Below are positions 17,992 through 25,724 of a stretch of 64,000 bases of DNA, one piece after another. The position numbers and the translations under genes are program-made. The stretch spans positions 1,426,001 through 1,490,000 of the forward strand of contig NZ_CP160906.1 in NCBI RefSeq assembly GCF_041080865.1, written 5' to 3'. The notes below the pieces were generated by a model that had not been told where the DNA came from, made no database searches, and worked only from the letters and a program-made list of their open reading frames with translations. This DNA comes from Psychromonas sp. MME1. GTDB lineage: Bacteria > Pseudomonadota > Gammaproteobacteria > Enterobacterales > Psychromonadaceae. Numbering within the stretch: the stretch's first letter is position 1; every line of letters begins with the position of its first letter.

Positions 17992-18879
17992 ATGAACACC
18001 TCAGAACAAAAACACTTTAACCTTTTATATCAACAACACTTGACCAACTTAGCATTACAGGGCATGAGACCTGCCACTATTGATGCTTATTCTCGTGCTG
18101 TGCGTAGGATAACTACTTTTTTTGACCGCACACCTGACACCCTCACTAAAGCTGATTTGAAATGCTACTTTGCGCAACTCATTCAAACTCACTCTTGGAG
18201 TACCATCAAATTAGACCGTAATGGGTTGCAGTTTTTCTACAAGCATACCCTTGAACGCCAGTGGGAATGGTTAAATATTGTCAAACCACCACAAGTAAAA
18301 CGCATTCCTGATGTCATCACCAACAAGCAGGTTGGCATGTTAATTAGCGCGACGCGTGCTTTACGCTATCAGGTGTTTTTTCTTGTCCTGTACAGCATGG
18401 GATTACGGTTAGGTGAAGCCCTTCATTTAACCGTCAACGACATTGATAGCCAAACTATGCAAGTTCATATCCGTGAGGGAAAAGGCGGGAAAGAATGCTT
18501 AATCCCCCTTCCCAAACGAACCTTACAGGCTTTGCGCTGTTACTGGAATACACACCGTCACCCGGTCTTATTATTTCCTCGTTTTGGTCAAAACAAACAT
18601 GTACCCATGGATAAAGGAAGCGTCCAAAAAGCCTTGAAGAAAGTAATGGCTGAGTTAGGGATTAAGAAAAATATAAGTCCACATTCACTGCGACATTGCT
18701 TTGCAACACACTTGTTAGAGCAAGGTATTGACCTACGCTCTCTGCAAATATTATTAGGCCATCATAGCCTCAATACCACAGCAAAATACACACAACTCAC
18801 CACGCTTAAACAAAAAGACAATGTGGCAGCCCTTAACCAACTAACCGATAAATTACCGATTCAATGGGAGGCTTTATGA
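17992..18879 (+). CDS. Tyrosine recombinase of IS91-like element
   Basis: 295 aa phage-integrase fold. N-terminal SAM-like domain (residues 12-90), then catalytic residues Arg in GLRLGEAL, Lys in GKGGKE, HSLRH, GHHSLNTTAKYTQ with the nucleophilic Tyr. The region where integron integrases carry their extra helix (between LPKRTLQALR and FPRFG) is short, so this is XerC/D-like and not IntI. It overlaps the transposase start by 4 bp (ATGA), so both form one operon. Similar recombinases accompany some IS91-family elements; their role in transposition is not settled. Confidence 0.85.
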   Translation: MNTSEQKHFNLLYQQHLTNLALQGMRPATIDAYSRAVRRITTFFDRTPDTLTKADLKCYFAQLIQTHSWSTIKLDRNGLQFFYKHTLERQWEWLNIVKPPQVKRIPDVITNKQVGMLISATRALRYQVFFLVLYSMGLRLGEALHLTVNDIDSQTMQVHIREGKGGKECLIPLPKRTLQALRCYWNTHRHPVLLFPRFGQNKHVPMDKGSVQKALKKVMAELGIKKNISPHSLRHCFATHLLEQGIDLRSLQILLGHHSLNTTAKYTQLTTLKQKDNVAALNQLTDKLPIQWEAL

Positions 18880-19925
18880 GCCAATTTATTGCATTACTTG
18901 AACGCTACCATGAGCAACTAGAGCAACAATATGGTGGATTATTAAATCAAGATATTCGCCGCGCCATTACCGATATGTTGCACTGTAAAAATGATACAAC
19001 CCGCACCACACAATGGCACTGCGGACACTGTCAGCATGACCAACAACATCCCGCATCCTGTGGAAACCGAAGTTGCCCACAATGTTTGCATCAAACCACA
19101 TCGAATTGGCTAGCCAAACAAACTAATAAATTACTACCTGTGCACTATTTTATGGTCACGTTTACCTTACCCTATCAATTTAGAGCCCTTGCTCATAAAA
19201 AACCGAAGGCGCTATATAAATTGATGTTTCAAGTAACATCAAACATATTAAAAGACTTTGCCTCACGACAGAATAAAGGTGACTTAGGTTTTACCAGCGT
19301 ATTACACACACATAATCGTAAAAGAGAATGTCATCCTCATCTACATATCATCGTGCCCAGTGGAAGCTATGATGCAACGAACAAGCAGTGGCATAAAAAT
19401 GATAAGAAATATCTCTTTAATGAATTGGCACTCGCCAAGGTATGGCGAGCAAGAGTGATTGATGCAATCAATCACCACCCCGAGTTAGCTATGCCCAATG
19501 ATATTGCTAAAAAATGGGTCGTTGATTGTCGCAAGGTCGGATTTGGTTTGTCATCATTCCAGTATTTATCTCGTTACCTGTACCGTGGCGTGTTACCCGA
19601 TAAAGACATTATTAATGTCAGCGAAAAAACAGTGACCTTTAGATATAAAGAAGGAGGAACAGATATTATCAAAAAGCGAACATTACCCGTACTTAAATTC
19701 TTATGGTTAATCTTACAACATGTATTACCAAAAGGCCTGCAGCGCGTTCGTGATTACGGTTTCTTGAGAGGTAATGCTAAACAACTTCGCTTGCAAATCA
19801 TGCTGATACTAGGGAGTCATTTAAGCACGGTGGCAATAACACCAAAACGAAAAAAAACCGTCTACATCTGCCCATGTTGTCAGCATGAAATGAGTTTTGT
19901 AGGTATAAAGCGACTGAGAAATTAG
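18876..19925 (+). CDS. IS91-family transposase
   Basis: 349 aa from the ATG at 18876 with GGGAGG 4 bp before; an in-frame ATG at 18864 is less likely. N-terminal zinc-binding part (CGHCQHDQQHP, CGNRSCPQC), HUH motif HPHLHI near residue 160, and the Y-xxx-Y catalytic pair in YLSRYLYRG. A C-terminal CPCCQHEM closes the protein. These enzymes transpose by rolling circle. The gene is opposite to the cassette genes and lies in a cassette bounded by attC 17799 and attC 20141. Element ends (oriIS/terIS) were not identified. Confidence 0.88.
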   Translation: MSQFIALLERYHEQLEQQYGGLLNQDIRRAITDMLHCKNDTTRTTQWHCGHCQHDQQHPASCGNRSCPQCLHQTTSNWLAKQTNKLLPVHYFMVTFTLPYQFRALAHKKPKALYKLMFQVTSNILKDFASRQNKGDLGFTSVLHTHNRKRECHPHLHIIVPSGSYDATNKQWHKNDKKYLFNELALAKVWRARVIDAINHHPELAMPNDIAKKWVVDCRKVGFGLSSFQYLSRYLYRGVLPDKDIINVSEKTVTFRYKEGGTDIIKKRTLPVLKFLWLILQHVLPKGLQRVRDYGFLRGNAKQLRLQIMLILGSHLSTVAITPKRKKTVYICPCCQHEMSFVGIKRLRN

Positions 19926-20140
19926 CGTGTTATCACGCGTGATCTTCTACGAAGAATTCATAACAGAAAGCGAATAAAAAGAGGTGTATTGGCATTCAAC
20001 CAAAAAAGATAACAGATTGATATAATTGAACTATCAATTGTATATTAGCGAAACTCGCCTAAAGAAAAGTGACAAATTAAATTTAGCCTTCAGCAAAATC
20101 CACTATTTACTATAAAGAGAAGCAATTCCCGATCGGGCTT

Positions 20141-20195
20141 GTTCAACACCCGAATAAGGTGTCGGCTGCGCGACACCTATTCTTGTTTGTTATAC
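20141..20195 (-). repeat. Short attC site (55 bp)
   Basis: GTTCAAC (20141-20147) and GTTATAC (20189-20195) enclose arms AATAAGGTGTCG / CGACACCTATT with loop GCTG. Ends 4 bp before the stop codon of the cassette gene. Confidence 0.75.
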
Positions 20196-20199
20196 CACT

Positions 20200-20697
20200 T
20201 TACTCTGAATTTTCCCATTCGGTATAAACATTCAAAATTGGCTTATACCTTGATGTTAGAGGATCAAAATATTCCTTTAACTCTTTATTTTCCAATAGGT
20301 TTCTTATTTCGTATTTATAGTTTTTCTTAAATCTATTTTTATCAACTTTATTATCGATGTATTTAGAGCAAGCGTCATCATATGTATTCATTAACGTTTG
20401 CACAGCAGCGTTGAAACTTTTGCTATAAGATTTTAGAGTAAATTCTCCCTCATCATCAATGTTACCAGCATCTTGTTTAGCTATTAATGGCGCCATAATA
20501 ATATTTATTTCATTAACTTTAGATTTGGCATTTTCGATAGCCTGCCTCATTTCCAGTTCTACCATGCCAAATTGCAAATTTAAATTATCTTGAGCTATAG
20601 AATTAGCTTTAGAGCTTGATAATTTTGCAAAGATCACTGCTCCAATTGAAACAATTAGACTGATAGAAGCAATGATATCGCTTACATTTATATTCAT
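20200..20697 (-). CDS. Unknown membrane-anchored protein (cassette gene)
   Basis: 165 aa. One N-terminal membrane segment (residues 7-26, IIASISLIVSIGAVIFA) followed by a charged helical cytoplasmic part with likely coiled coil (residues 30-75). Family not recognised. It overlaps the preceding cassette gene by 4 bp (ATGA), so the two are translated together as a pair in one cassette. AT-rich like other cassette cargo. Function unknown; a two-component toxin or defence pair is possible but not shown. Confidence 0.65.
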   Translation of the reverse strand: MNINVSDIIASISLIVSIGAVIFAKLSSSKANSIAQDNLNLQFGMVELEMRQAIENAKSKVNEINIIMAPLIAKQDAGNIDDEGEFTLKSYSKSFNAAVQTLMNTYDDACSKYIDNKVDKNRFKKNYKYEIRNLLENKELKEYFDPLTSRYKPILNVYTEWENSE

Positions 20698-21011
20698 TGA
20701 CCAGTTCTCTTCTTCATAGCACTAATTACATCAAGAATTTCACTATTATCCGATGCACTAGTACTTTTCTGGACGTTAGTATAAATCCGAGATTCATCAA
20801 TATCTTCAAAAGCTGGAGTACTTTTAACAAGCTTTTCCAATTCATCTAATATTTTATTCTTTGTATCTTTATCTAATGGCTTGTTTGTACTTGCGAACAC
20901 CAACCCATTTAAATCATTTAAGATACGTTCTAACTCAGCTTTGCGATTTCCAGCCTTAAGCAATCGTTCAAAATAGTGCTGTGCTCTTTGTTGATGTGTC
21001 ATTGATGCCAT
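20694..21011 (-). CDS. Unknown soluble partner protein (cassette gene)
   Basis: 105 aa from the ATG at 21011, chosen because GGAG lies 6 bp upstream; an earlier ATG at 21023 and a later one at 21002 are possible. Helical, charged, no membrane segment, no known motif. First gene of the two-gene cassette. The IS1182 element is inserted 34 bp upstream, at the attC of the neighbouring cassette, and so separates the pair from any upstream promoter. Confidence 0.6.
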   Translation of the reverse strand: MASMTHQQRAQHYFERLLKAGNRKAELERILNDLNGLVFASTNKPLDKDTKNKILDELEKLVKSTPAFEDIDESRIYTNVQKSTSASDNSEILDVISAMKKRTGQ

Positions 21012-21045
21012 TTGGAACTCCATTATTTATAATTAGTGGTATAAC

Positions 21046-22890
21046 GAGGCTGTAGAATTTCTCATTTTCAGCCTGATTATTTTAAATAAAAAACACAATA
21101 ATTCATAATTTATTGATATTCAATTAAATATTCTGTTTTTAATAACTGACTGATTAAATTGAGTGATATATCGCTGAATTGGCTTAATTAGGCGGGGGTA
21201 TTCGATGTTAAGGCATCGCCCTTGGGTTAATGCAGGCTGTTTTTTAACTTCTCAATATTATGCACTAAACAGTACATCTGCCATTGCGCATTCACTTTCT
21301 CTTGCCCGCGCAGCGTGAATTTATTCATCCCTTTATTGACCGTAATATTGCCAAATACCGGCTCTATTGCACCTAACCGTTTACTGTATTGTCGCCGTCC
21401 GGGGCTACTGTCTATTTTCACCCGCATTTTATCGCTATAAGATATAGGTTTGGTGCTTTTATTGATTTCAAACTGGACTTGTCTGCCTTGTTTAGTCGGC
21501 GCGTTGCGCATGCATTGCTTTTGTAGTACGCAGGCCCGGCAATCCTTTAAATAACCTGAGAAACGAACGTATTGCCGACCTGCCGTTTCAACATTTTTAA
21601 CACTTAACCACATTTCATTACCTGCTGGGCAGCGGCAACTTGAGACCGTTTCATCAAAGTAAAAATCGTGACTAGTAAATAGTCGCGCTCTGCCTTTACT
21701 GCGTTTTAATCGCCGTTTTTCTTGTTCTGTTTGATAGGTTTGACTGGTTTGGAATAAAGGATTGCGGCTTCTAAATGCGGTATCTGCTATATAAGTATCT
21801 AACCCTGTCGTGGCCATGAACTCAAGGTTCACTTCACTGTGGAAACCACTGTCAGCACTGAACTTGGCATCTTTAAAGGTATCGGGTGTACCTAGCTTCG
21901 TAAGTTGTTCTTGCAACTGCTTAACCGCGGGCTTCAATGTCTGCTGCTCACCTACCGAGCCCCATGCCTGCGCTTGCACTATGATTTGGTGTTTATCATC
22001 ATTGATAGCAATACCGTTATAACCTTGAATCGTCCCTTTACTGGTGGTCATCTTGGCGCTATCTGGGTCGGTGATATTGCTTTTTACTGGTTTATTTCGA
22101 CTACCTATTTTCTCTTTATTACTCGCAAGGAACGCACTAATTTTATTGGCACTTTCATCTAATTTTTGTTTCTGTTTTAGGTCATGTTGGCGTTCATCTT
22201 CATTAAGACCGTCTTGTGCCTGATGTCTTGCAATAATGCGTTGGCTAGCACGTTGCAACTTGCGTTGTTTGCGTTCAAGCTCTGCAAATGTACCACTCCA
22301 CTCTTTACTCGCATTGCTGCTTATCTTGCAACCATCAATCGCAAACATGTGACGACCTATCAACCCTTCTTTATCGCATATCATTAAGACTTGGGTAAAA
22401 AGCGGCTCGATTTTATCTTTCATTTTGGAGATAAAGTTGGCGATTGACGTGTAATGTGGCTGTACATCACCCGATAAACTCATGAAGGTGATATTACGCT
22501 CACACGCGTCTGCGATACGGCGACTACTAACAAGGCCACGAGAGTAACCGAACAAGATGATTTTTAGCATAACAGAAGGTGGATAAGCAGCTGCACCGCC
22601 ATTGTCATTATTGTACCAATCATCAAAGGTGCTTAAATCAAGGTGCTTATCAACGATATGGGAAAGTGCGTACTCAAATGTACCGGGAGAATTTGCTGTG
22701 CAAAGTCAATCGGGATGAATTTACTTTGACAAGATAGGTCTGGTTTGTAATTAGCCATGACGTTTCACTCTGAGCGAATAATAACTATTAGATCACAGCC
22801 GATCAGCGCATGCAAGTACATTTTTTATACAATTTTCATTAAATGAAAAACAACGTAAAAACGGTCTTTTTGGAGAAATTCTACAGCCTC
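21046..22890. mobile_element. IS1182-like insertion sequence, inserted in an attC
   Basis: 1845 bp bounded by perfect 18-bp inverted repeats GAGGCTGTAGAATTTCTC (21046-21063 and complement at 22873-22890). AAC flanks both sides, consistent with a 3-bp target duplication. The insertion splits the attC of the hydrolase cassette right after its AAC core. Carries one frameshifted transposase gene. Confidence 0.88.
21227..22758 (-). pseudogene. IS1182-family transposase, frameshifted
   Basis: The gene starts at the ATG 22758 (MANYKPDLSCQSKFIPIDF) and reads to QQILP, where one base is missing near 22683-22687; in the next frame it continues GTFEYALSHIVDKHLDL and on through MLKIILFGYSRG to the stop at 21227. 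The reading frame after the break is 447 codons long and contains the DDE-type core (FAIDGCKISSNAS, FSADSGFHSE) and the Cys-rich CRCPAGNEM region with C...C...C typical of the family. Without correction the first 64 residues are lost, so the copy is probably inactive unless the missing base is a sequencing error. Confidence 0.85.
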
Positions 22891-22994
22891 AACGCCTTAA
22901 TAACTGGCGTGTAGGTTGGTGCTGTTTTTGCCGCTTTTTGTTTTAGCAAAAACCGCGACAACCGTAATGCGTCCAGTTGATTAACTTGTTAGCT
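22891..22994 (-). repeat. Right part of an attC interrupted by IS1182
   Basis: Begins AACGCC directly after the IS and ends GTTAGCT; the left core (GTATAAC, 21039-21045) is on the other side of the IS. Shares GTTTTAGCAAAAACCGCGAC-like arms with the attC at 17379. Joined, the site is about 105 bp. Confidence 0.78.
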
Positions 22995-23537
22995 GGCATT
23001 TATTCGCAACCAATTTAGCTGTTCATTATAAGCGAATTGATTGTAATTAATTGAATATAAATTCATAAAACCATGCAAGTAATCTACTTTTGTAGTATTT
23101 ACATTTTTCTTTCTAGATAGCTCATTTTGTAGTTCTAGCACATCAAAATGAAACTCTTTTTTGGGAAAAATCAACTCAACTTCAAACAGTGGACTCACTT
23201 CTTTAAAATTTCGAATTTGAGAACCATAGTAGCAAATTGCACGATTTACATTTTTAACCGACAGCTTTTCAGATAACTTCCAAATTATAGAAGCCCCAAT
23301 ACTAAAACCAATTAAGGTGCTAGCAGAAGTTATTGATTCCGTCATTTTTAGTAATATTGACAAATAATCTTCAAACCCAATATTCTCCATGAAGTAAGAA
23401 TATGCTTCTGTTTCATCTTTAAAAGCCATATCGACCCCACCATAAGGATCGACAATAACCTTTGCATTGAGCTCTTCACTTAGCTTTACTAAAGCAGGTG
23501 TTTTACCGAAGATATCTGTGACTAAAATTATATTCAT
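22989..23537 (-). CDS. Dienelactone-hydrolase-like alpha/beta hydrolase (cassette gene)
   Basis: 182 aa. Nucleophile elbow GFSIGAS near residue 77, an early VTDIFGK strand-loop and a C-terminal His in YLHGFMN; the acid may be in FHFDV. The short length and order fit the dienelactone hydrolase branch, with Ser instead of the Cys of true DLH. Substrate unknown. Its stop overlaps the end of the interrupted attC. Confidence 0.6.
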   Translation of the reverse strand: MNIILVTDIFGKTPALVKLSEELNAKVIVDPYGGVDMAFKDETEAYSYFMENIGFEDYLSILLKMTESITSASTLIGFSIGASIIWKLSEKLSVKNVNRAICYYGSQIRNFKEVSPLFEVELIFPKKEFHFDVLELQNELSRKKNVNTTKVDYLHGFMNLYSINYNQFAYNEQLNWLRINAS

Positions 23538-23552
23538 AAACCTCTGCTTGAC

Positions 23553-23624
23553 AGCTAACGTTTACAGCACGGGCGAGTGAAACGAGTCCAGCCCGCAGGG
23601 CGAGCGTGCCTGTTTTTGTTAGGC
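23553..23624 (-). repeat. attC site (72 bp)
   Basis: AGCTAAC (one mismatch) and GTTAGGC (perfect). Arms GCACG / CGTGC around a GC-rich centre. Overlaps the stop codon of the P-loop cassette gene. Confidence 0.75.
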
Positions 23625-24116
23625 TGACTGAGTGACGACATGTATGTTTACTCCTTCTGAATCTAAAGGCTCTTCAAAATACTGGTTAACTGTTTCAAAC
23701 ATTTCAGGAGTATCGTATTTTGCTCTTTCCGGTTGCTCTATGCGTCTTTTAGAAATTTGCTCTAAACACTTTTCGTTTGACACTTTCAAATAAATTGCTC
23801 GATGTGGTGCATTTACCGCATTGGCAACGTCTAAGTACCATTTGCGAGAATCAATAGTGTTTGCTGGAAAGTCTAAAACCACAGAACTGCCTGCCTTCAA
23901 TATCTGTTGAACGTGCGGAGCTAGGACATCAAGTAGTTTATGGTGCCTTACTACAAAATCATCGAAATCATTGATTTCATCGGGGTAAAGCTTAGTAAGC
24001 CACTCGTCTTCAGAAATTAATACCACATTACTTTCAGAAGCAAAGGTTGTTGAGTAAGTTGTTTTACCAGCACCCATTTTTCCAATAAGGAAATGTAATG
24101 TTCCGAGATTGCCCAT
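23619..24116 (-). CDS. P-loop ATP-binding kinase-like protein (cassette gene)
   Basis: 165 aa. Walker A GKMGAGKTT (residues 12-20), a DFPAN segment at the place of the Walker-B-like acceptor site and SKRRIEQP as a lid-like basic motif; overall the AAA_33/zeta-toxin-like kinase fold. Members are common as integron cassettes and have no established substrate. Sits between two attC sites. A cognate antitoxin is not seen. Confidence 0.7.
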   Translation of the reverse strand: MGNLGTLHFLIGKMGAGKTTYSTTFASESNVVLISEDEWLTKLYPDEINDFDDFVVRHHKLLDVLAPHVQQILKAGSSVVLDFPANTIDSRKWYLDVANAVNAPHRAIYLKVSNEKCLEQISKRRIEQPERAKYDTPEMFETVNQYFEEPLDSEGVNIHVVTQSA

Positions 24117-24129
24117 GGTTTCTCCTAAA

Positions 24130-24238
24130 GCCTAACGTTTTTCTTCACCGGCGAAAAAACGCGCAGCGGTTTTGAGTCCTTGCCCGGCTGGGCGTAGCCC
24201 AGGACTTATAGGGCAGATGGTGCAAGAATTTGTTAGGT
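24130..24238 (-). repeat. attC site (109 bp)
   Basis: Perfect GCCTAAC (24130-24136) and GTTAGGT (24232-24238). Contains hairpin AGTCCT ... AGGACT. Overlaps the stop of the next cassette gene. Confidence 0.82.
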
Positions 24239-24680
24239 GTTTTTTGCCAAGACTTGCACTGCAAATTCTGCTGCCTTTCCAGTATAGCTGGAACAGTTTT
24301 TTCGAAGACCCAGAGATTTAAACTTTTCCATACCATGCTCAGTACCAAGATCACAACCTAGCAACTTATGACAATCTTTAGCGCCAAACTCCTTTTCAAA
24401 TTTCTTAACAAGTTCTTGGGTGGCATCGTATGAACTCGAAACATTGTCATTTACCGAGTCTCTCCCTAGCGAAAGGCTTACTCCCATTACAGCACCTGTA
24501 AGGGCACCACAAGGTCCGCAAGTTCGAGACATCCCACTGCAAAATGCAGTCGCGGTTTTTGAGATTAATTTACTATCAACCCCCAGATTCTGCCAAAGCT
24601 GATACGACGCTTTCTGCACATAAGAGGCCGCCTTCAAAATTTGACTCCGCTAACATTCTAACTTTTTGAGAATCATCCAT
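24233..24680 (-). pseudogene. C_GCAxxG_C_C-type redox protein, frameshifted (cassette gene)
   Basis: From the ATG at 24680 (AGGAGG 9 bp upstream) the frame gives MDDSQKVRMLAESNFEGGLL and CAESVSALAESGG, then stop. Removing one G from the GGGGG run at 24580-24584 joins this to VDSKLISKTATAFCSGM and CGPCGALTGAVMG, with later Cys pairs (CHKLLGC) and a final CSS. The joined protein fits the C_GCAxxG_C_C family of putative redox-active proteins, whose N-terminal Cys motif is exactly in the part before the break. Alternatively a shortened start (TTG at 24637) gives 134 aa lacking that motif. Confidence 0.75.
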
Positions 24681-24699
24681 GAATGAACACCTCCTAAAT

Positions 24700-24799
24700 A
24701 CCTAACGCCGCACTAAGCGGACTAAAATAGTGGGTTAAAATGTGTAGCGAAGCGAAACGTAACCCACTGTTTTAGTTCCGTTTAAGTGCCTTGTTAAGT
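24700..24799 (-). repeat. attC site, 100-bp family
   Basis: Perfect ACCTAAC (24700-24706) and GTTAAGT (24793-24799). Arms GCGGACTAAAA / TTTTAGTTCCG and AGTGGGTTA / TAACCCACT. Confidence 0.88.
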
Positions 24800-24804
24800 T
24801 TTGG

Positions 24805-24981
24805 TCAACTTGCTAATCTCAGAAGTGTAAAAACAACCGCAACAATTGCTAAAACCCAAGTAATTTTACTAAGTAAATACATGAGCACTCCAACAATTGT
24901 TGCAAAAGCCCAAGTAGCAACAGGTACTAGAAAAAAATAGGCAAGACAACAAAAAACAATAAAAGCAATTAGGTAAGGCAT
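24805..24981 (-). CDS. Small hydrophobic membrane protein (cassette gene)
   Basis: 58 aa read by hand: MPYLIAFIVFCCLAYFFLVP at the N-terminus, ending in VFTLLRLAS. Nearly the whole protein is two or three membrane segments separated at ATWAFAT and SKITW. It starts 2 bp after the stop of the preceding cassette gene and ends 6 bp before the attC, so both are one two-gene cassette. Family not recognised. Confidence 0.6.
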   Translation of the reverse strand: MPYLIAFIVFCCLAYFFLVPVATWAFATIVGVLMYLLSKITWVLAIVAVVFTLLRLAS

Positions 24982-24983
24982 AA

Positions 24984-25238
24984 TTAACCTTGCTCAATTT
25001 GATATAGTAGTTCCACCAAATCTACTGCTTTAACATCATCCCATCTAAGGTAACTAGCTAAAGAACTTGTTCCCGAATCTTTTCCGAGAACACTGAGACA
25101 TATACCTTGATGATCTTGTGACGCAGAAACCCAAACTTTAGATGCTTGCTGACAAAAATATGTAGACCCTTTCAATCCACTTTTTTGTATTCTCTTTTTC
25201 CAAGTGTCTACTTTTTGAGTGGTGATTTGAATTGTCAT
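24984..25238 (-). CDS. Unknown small soluble protein (cassette gene)
   Basis: 84 aa with a basic N-terminal part (TTQKVDTWKKRIQKSGLKGS), two Cys and a C-terminal helix (DDVKAVDLVELLYQIEQG). No family recognised. First gene of the last cassette; an ACTTAAC core-like heptamer lies at 25253-25259 upstream. Coupled with the small membrane protein behind it. Confidence 0.6.
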   Translation of the reverse strand: MTIQITTQKVDTWKKRIQKSGLKGSTYFCQQASKVWVSASQDHQGICLSVLGKDSGTSSLASYLRWDDVKAVDLVELLYQIEQG

Positions 25239-25292
25239 AAGAACTCCGAAAAACTTAACAGCTTTATAAGTGGCATCATGATGTAATGCACC

Positions 25293-25717
25293 GCGCCACT
25301 TATCTTATTTAAAATGATCATCACAATATCTATTAATCATCATTTAATCAATCAGTTCGCTAACTATTTGTAAAAACTTTGATTTGAGATAGGTATGACA
25401 CTGCCACCTATCACCTTTTGAAATAATGCCATAACCCACTAATTTATATAGCAAATTAGAATGTTAATAAATATAACCTGCACGGTGACGTAAAACTCAG
25501 TGCCACTTATCTCATTTTTTAAAACGCTAAAAAACAGAAAAATAACATTTAAATTCAATTGGTTAAGACTGATTTGTAGCATAACGCTTTCTGAGATAGG
25601 TATGACTACGCCACCTATCACCTTTTGAAAATAATCCCCTAACTGTCTAATTTATAAAGTAAATGAGAATGTTAACAAATATAACCTGCACGGTGACGTA
25701 AAACTCAGCGCCACCTA
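25293..25717. repeat. Tandem 208-bp repeat at the array border
   Basis: Two units (25293-25499 and 25500-25707) plus the first 10 bases of a third. Shared blocks are GCCACTTATCT at the unit start, a GATAGGT/ACCTATC hairpin around ATGAC, and AACCTGCACGGTGACGTAAA near the end; the middle parts diverge. No coding frame of note. This 486-bp gap between the last cassette and hemF is where attI and intI would be expected; neither is seen. Confidence 0.8.
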
Positions 25718-25724
25718 TACACTT

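Larger units (their letters stand above)
13480..25259 (-). other. Integron cassette array without integrase (CALIN)
   Basis: Eight attC sites (one split by an IS) alternate with genes read on the minus strand; each attC abuts the stop codon of its cassette gene, typically within 6 bp or with overlap. Two attC sequence families occur, a 100-bp type at 17799 and 24700 and a 105-bp type at 17379 and 22891, as expected for an array built by one host integrase. No IntI is encoded in the window: the only tyrosine recombinase (17992-18879) lacks the IntI-specific insertion and belongs to the IS91-like element. If an array began at an attI, it would be near 25260-25724, where only repeats are found. 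Confidence 0.8.

Noticed and set aside
17992..18879. Integron integrase IntI for the cassette array
   Set aside because: All tyrosine recombinase residues are present, but the IntI-specific helix between the Lys and HxxR motifs is missing and the gene overlaps an IS91 transposase.
20200..21011. Toxin-antitoxin annotation for the two-gene cassette
   Set aside because: No toxin or antitoxin motif is visible; only gene pairing supports it, so it stays unknown.
21227..22758. Programmed frameshift in the IS1182 transposase
   Set aside because: No slippery A-run or stimulator is seen at the break, and the family normally has one frame; mutation or read error is simpler.
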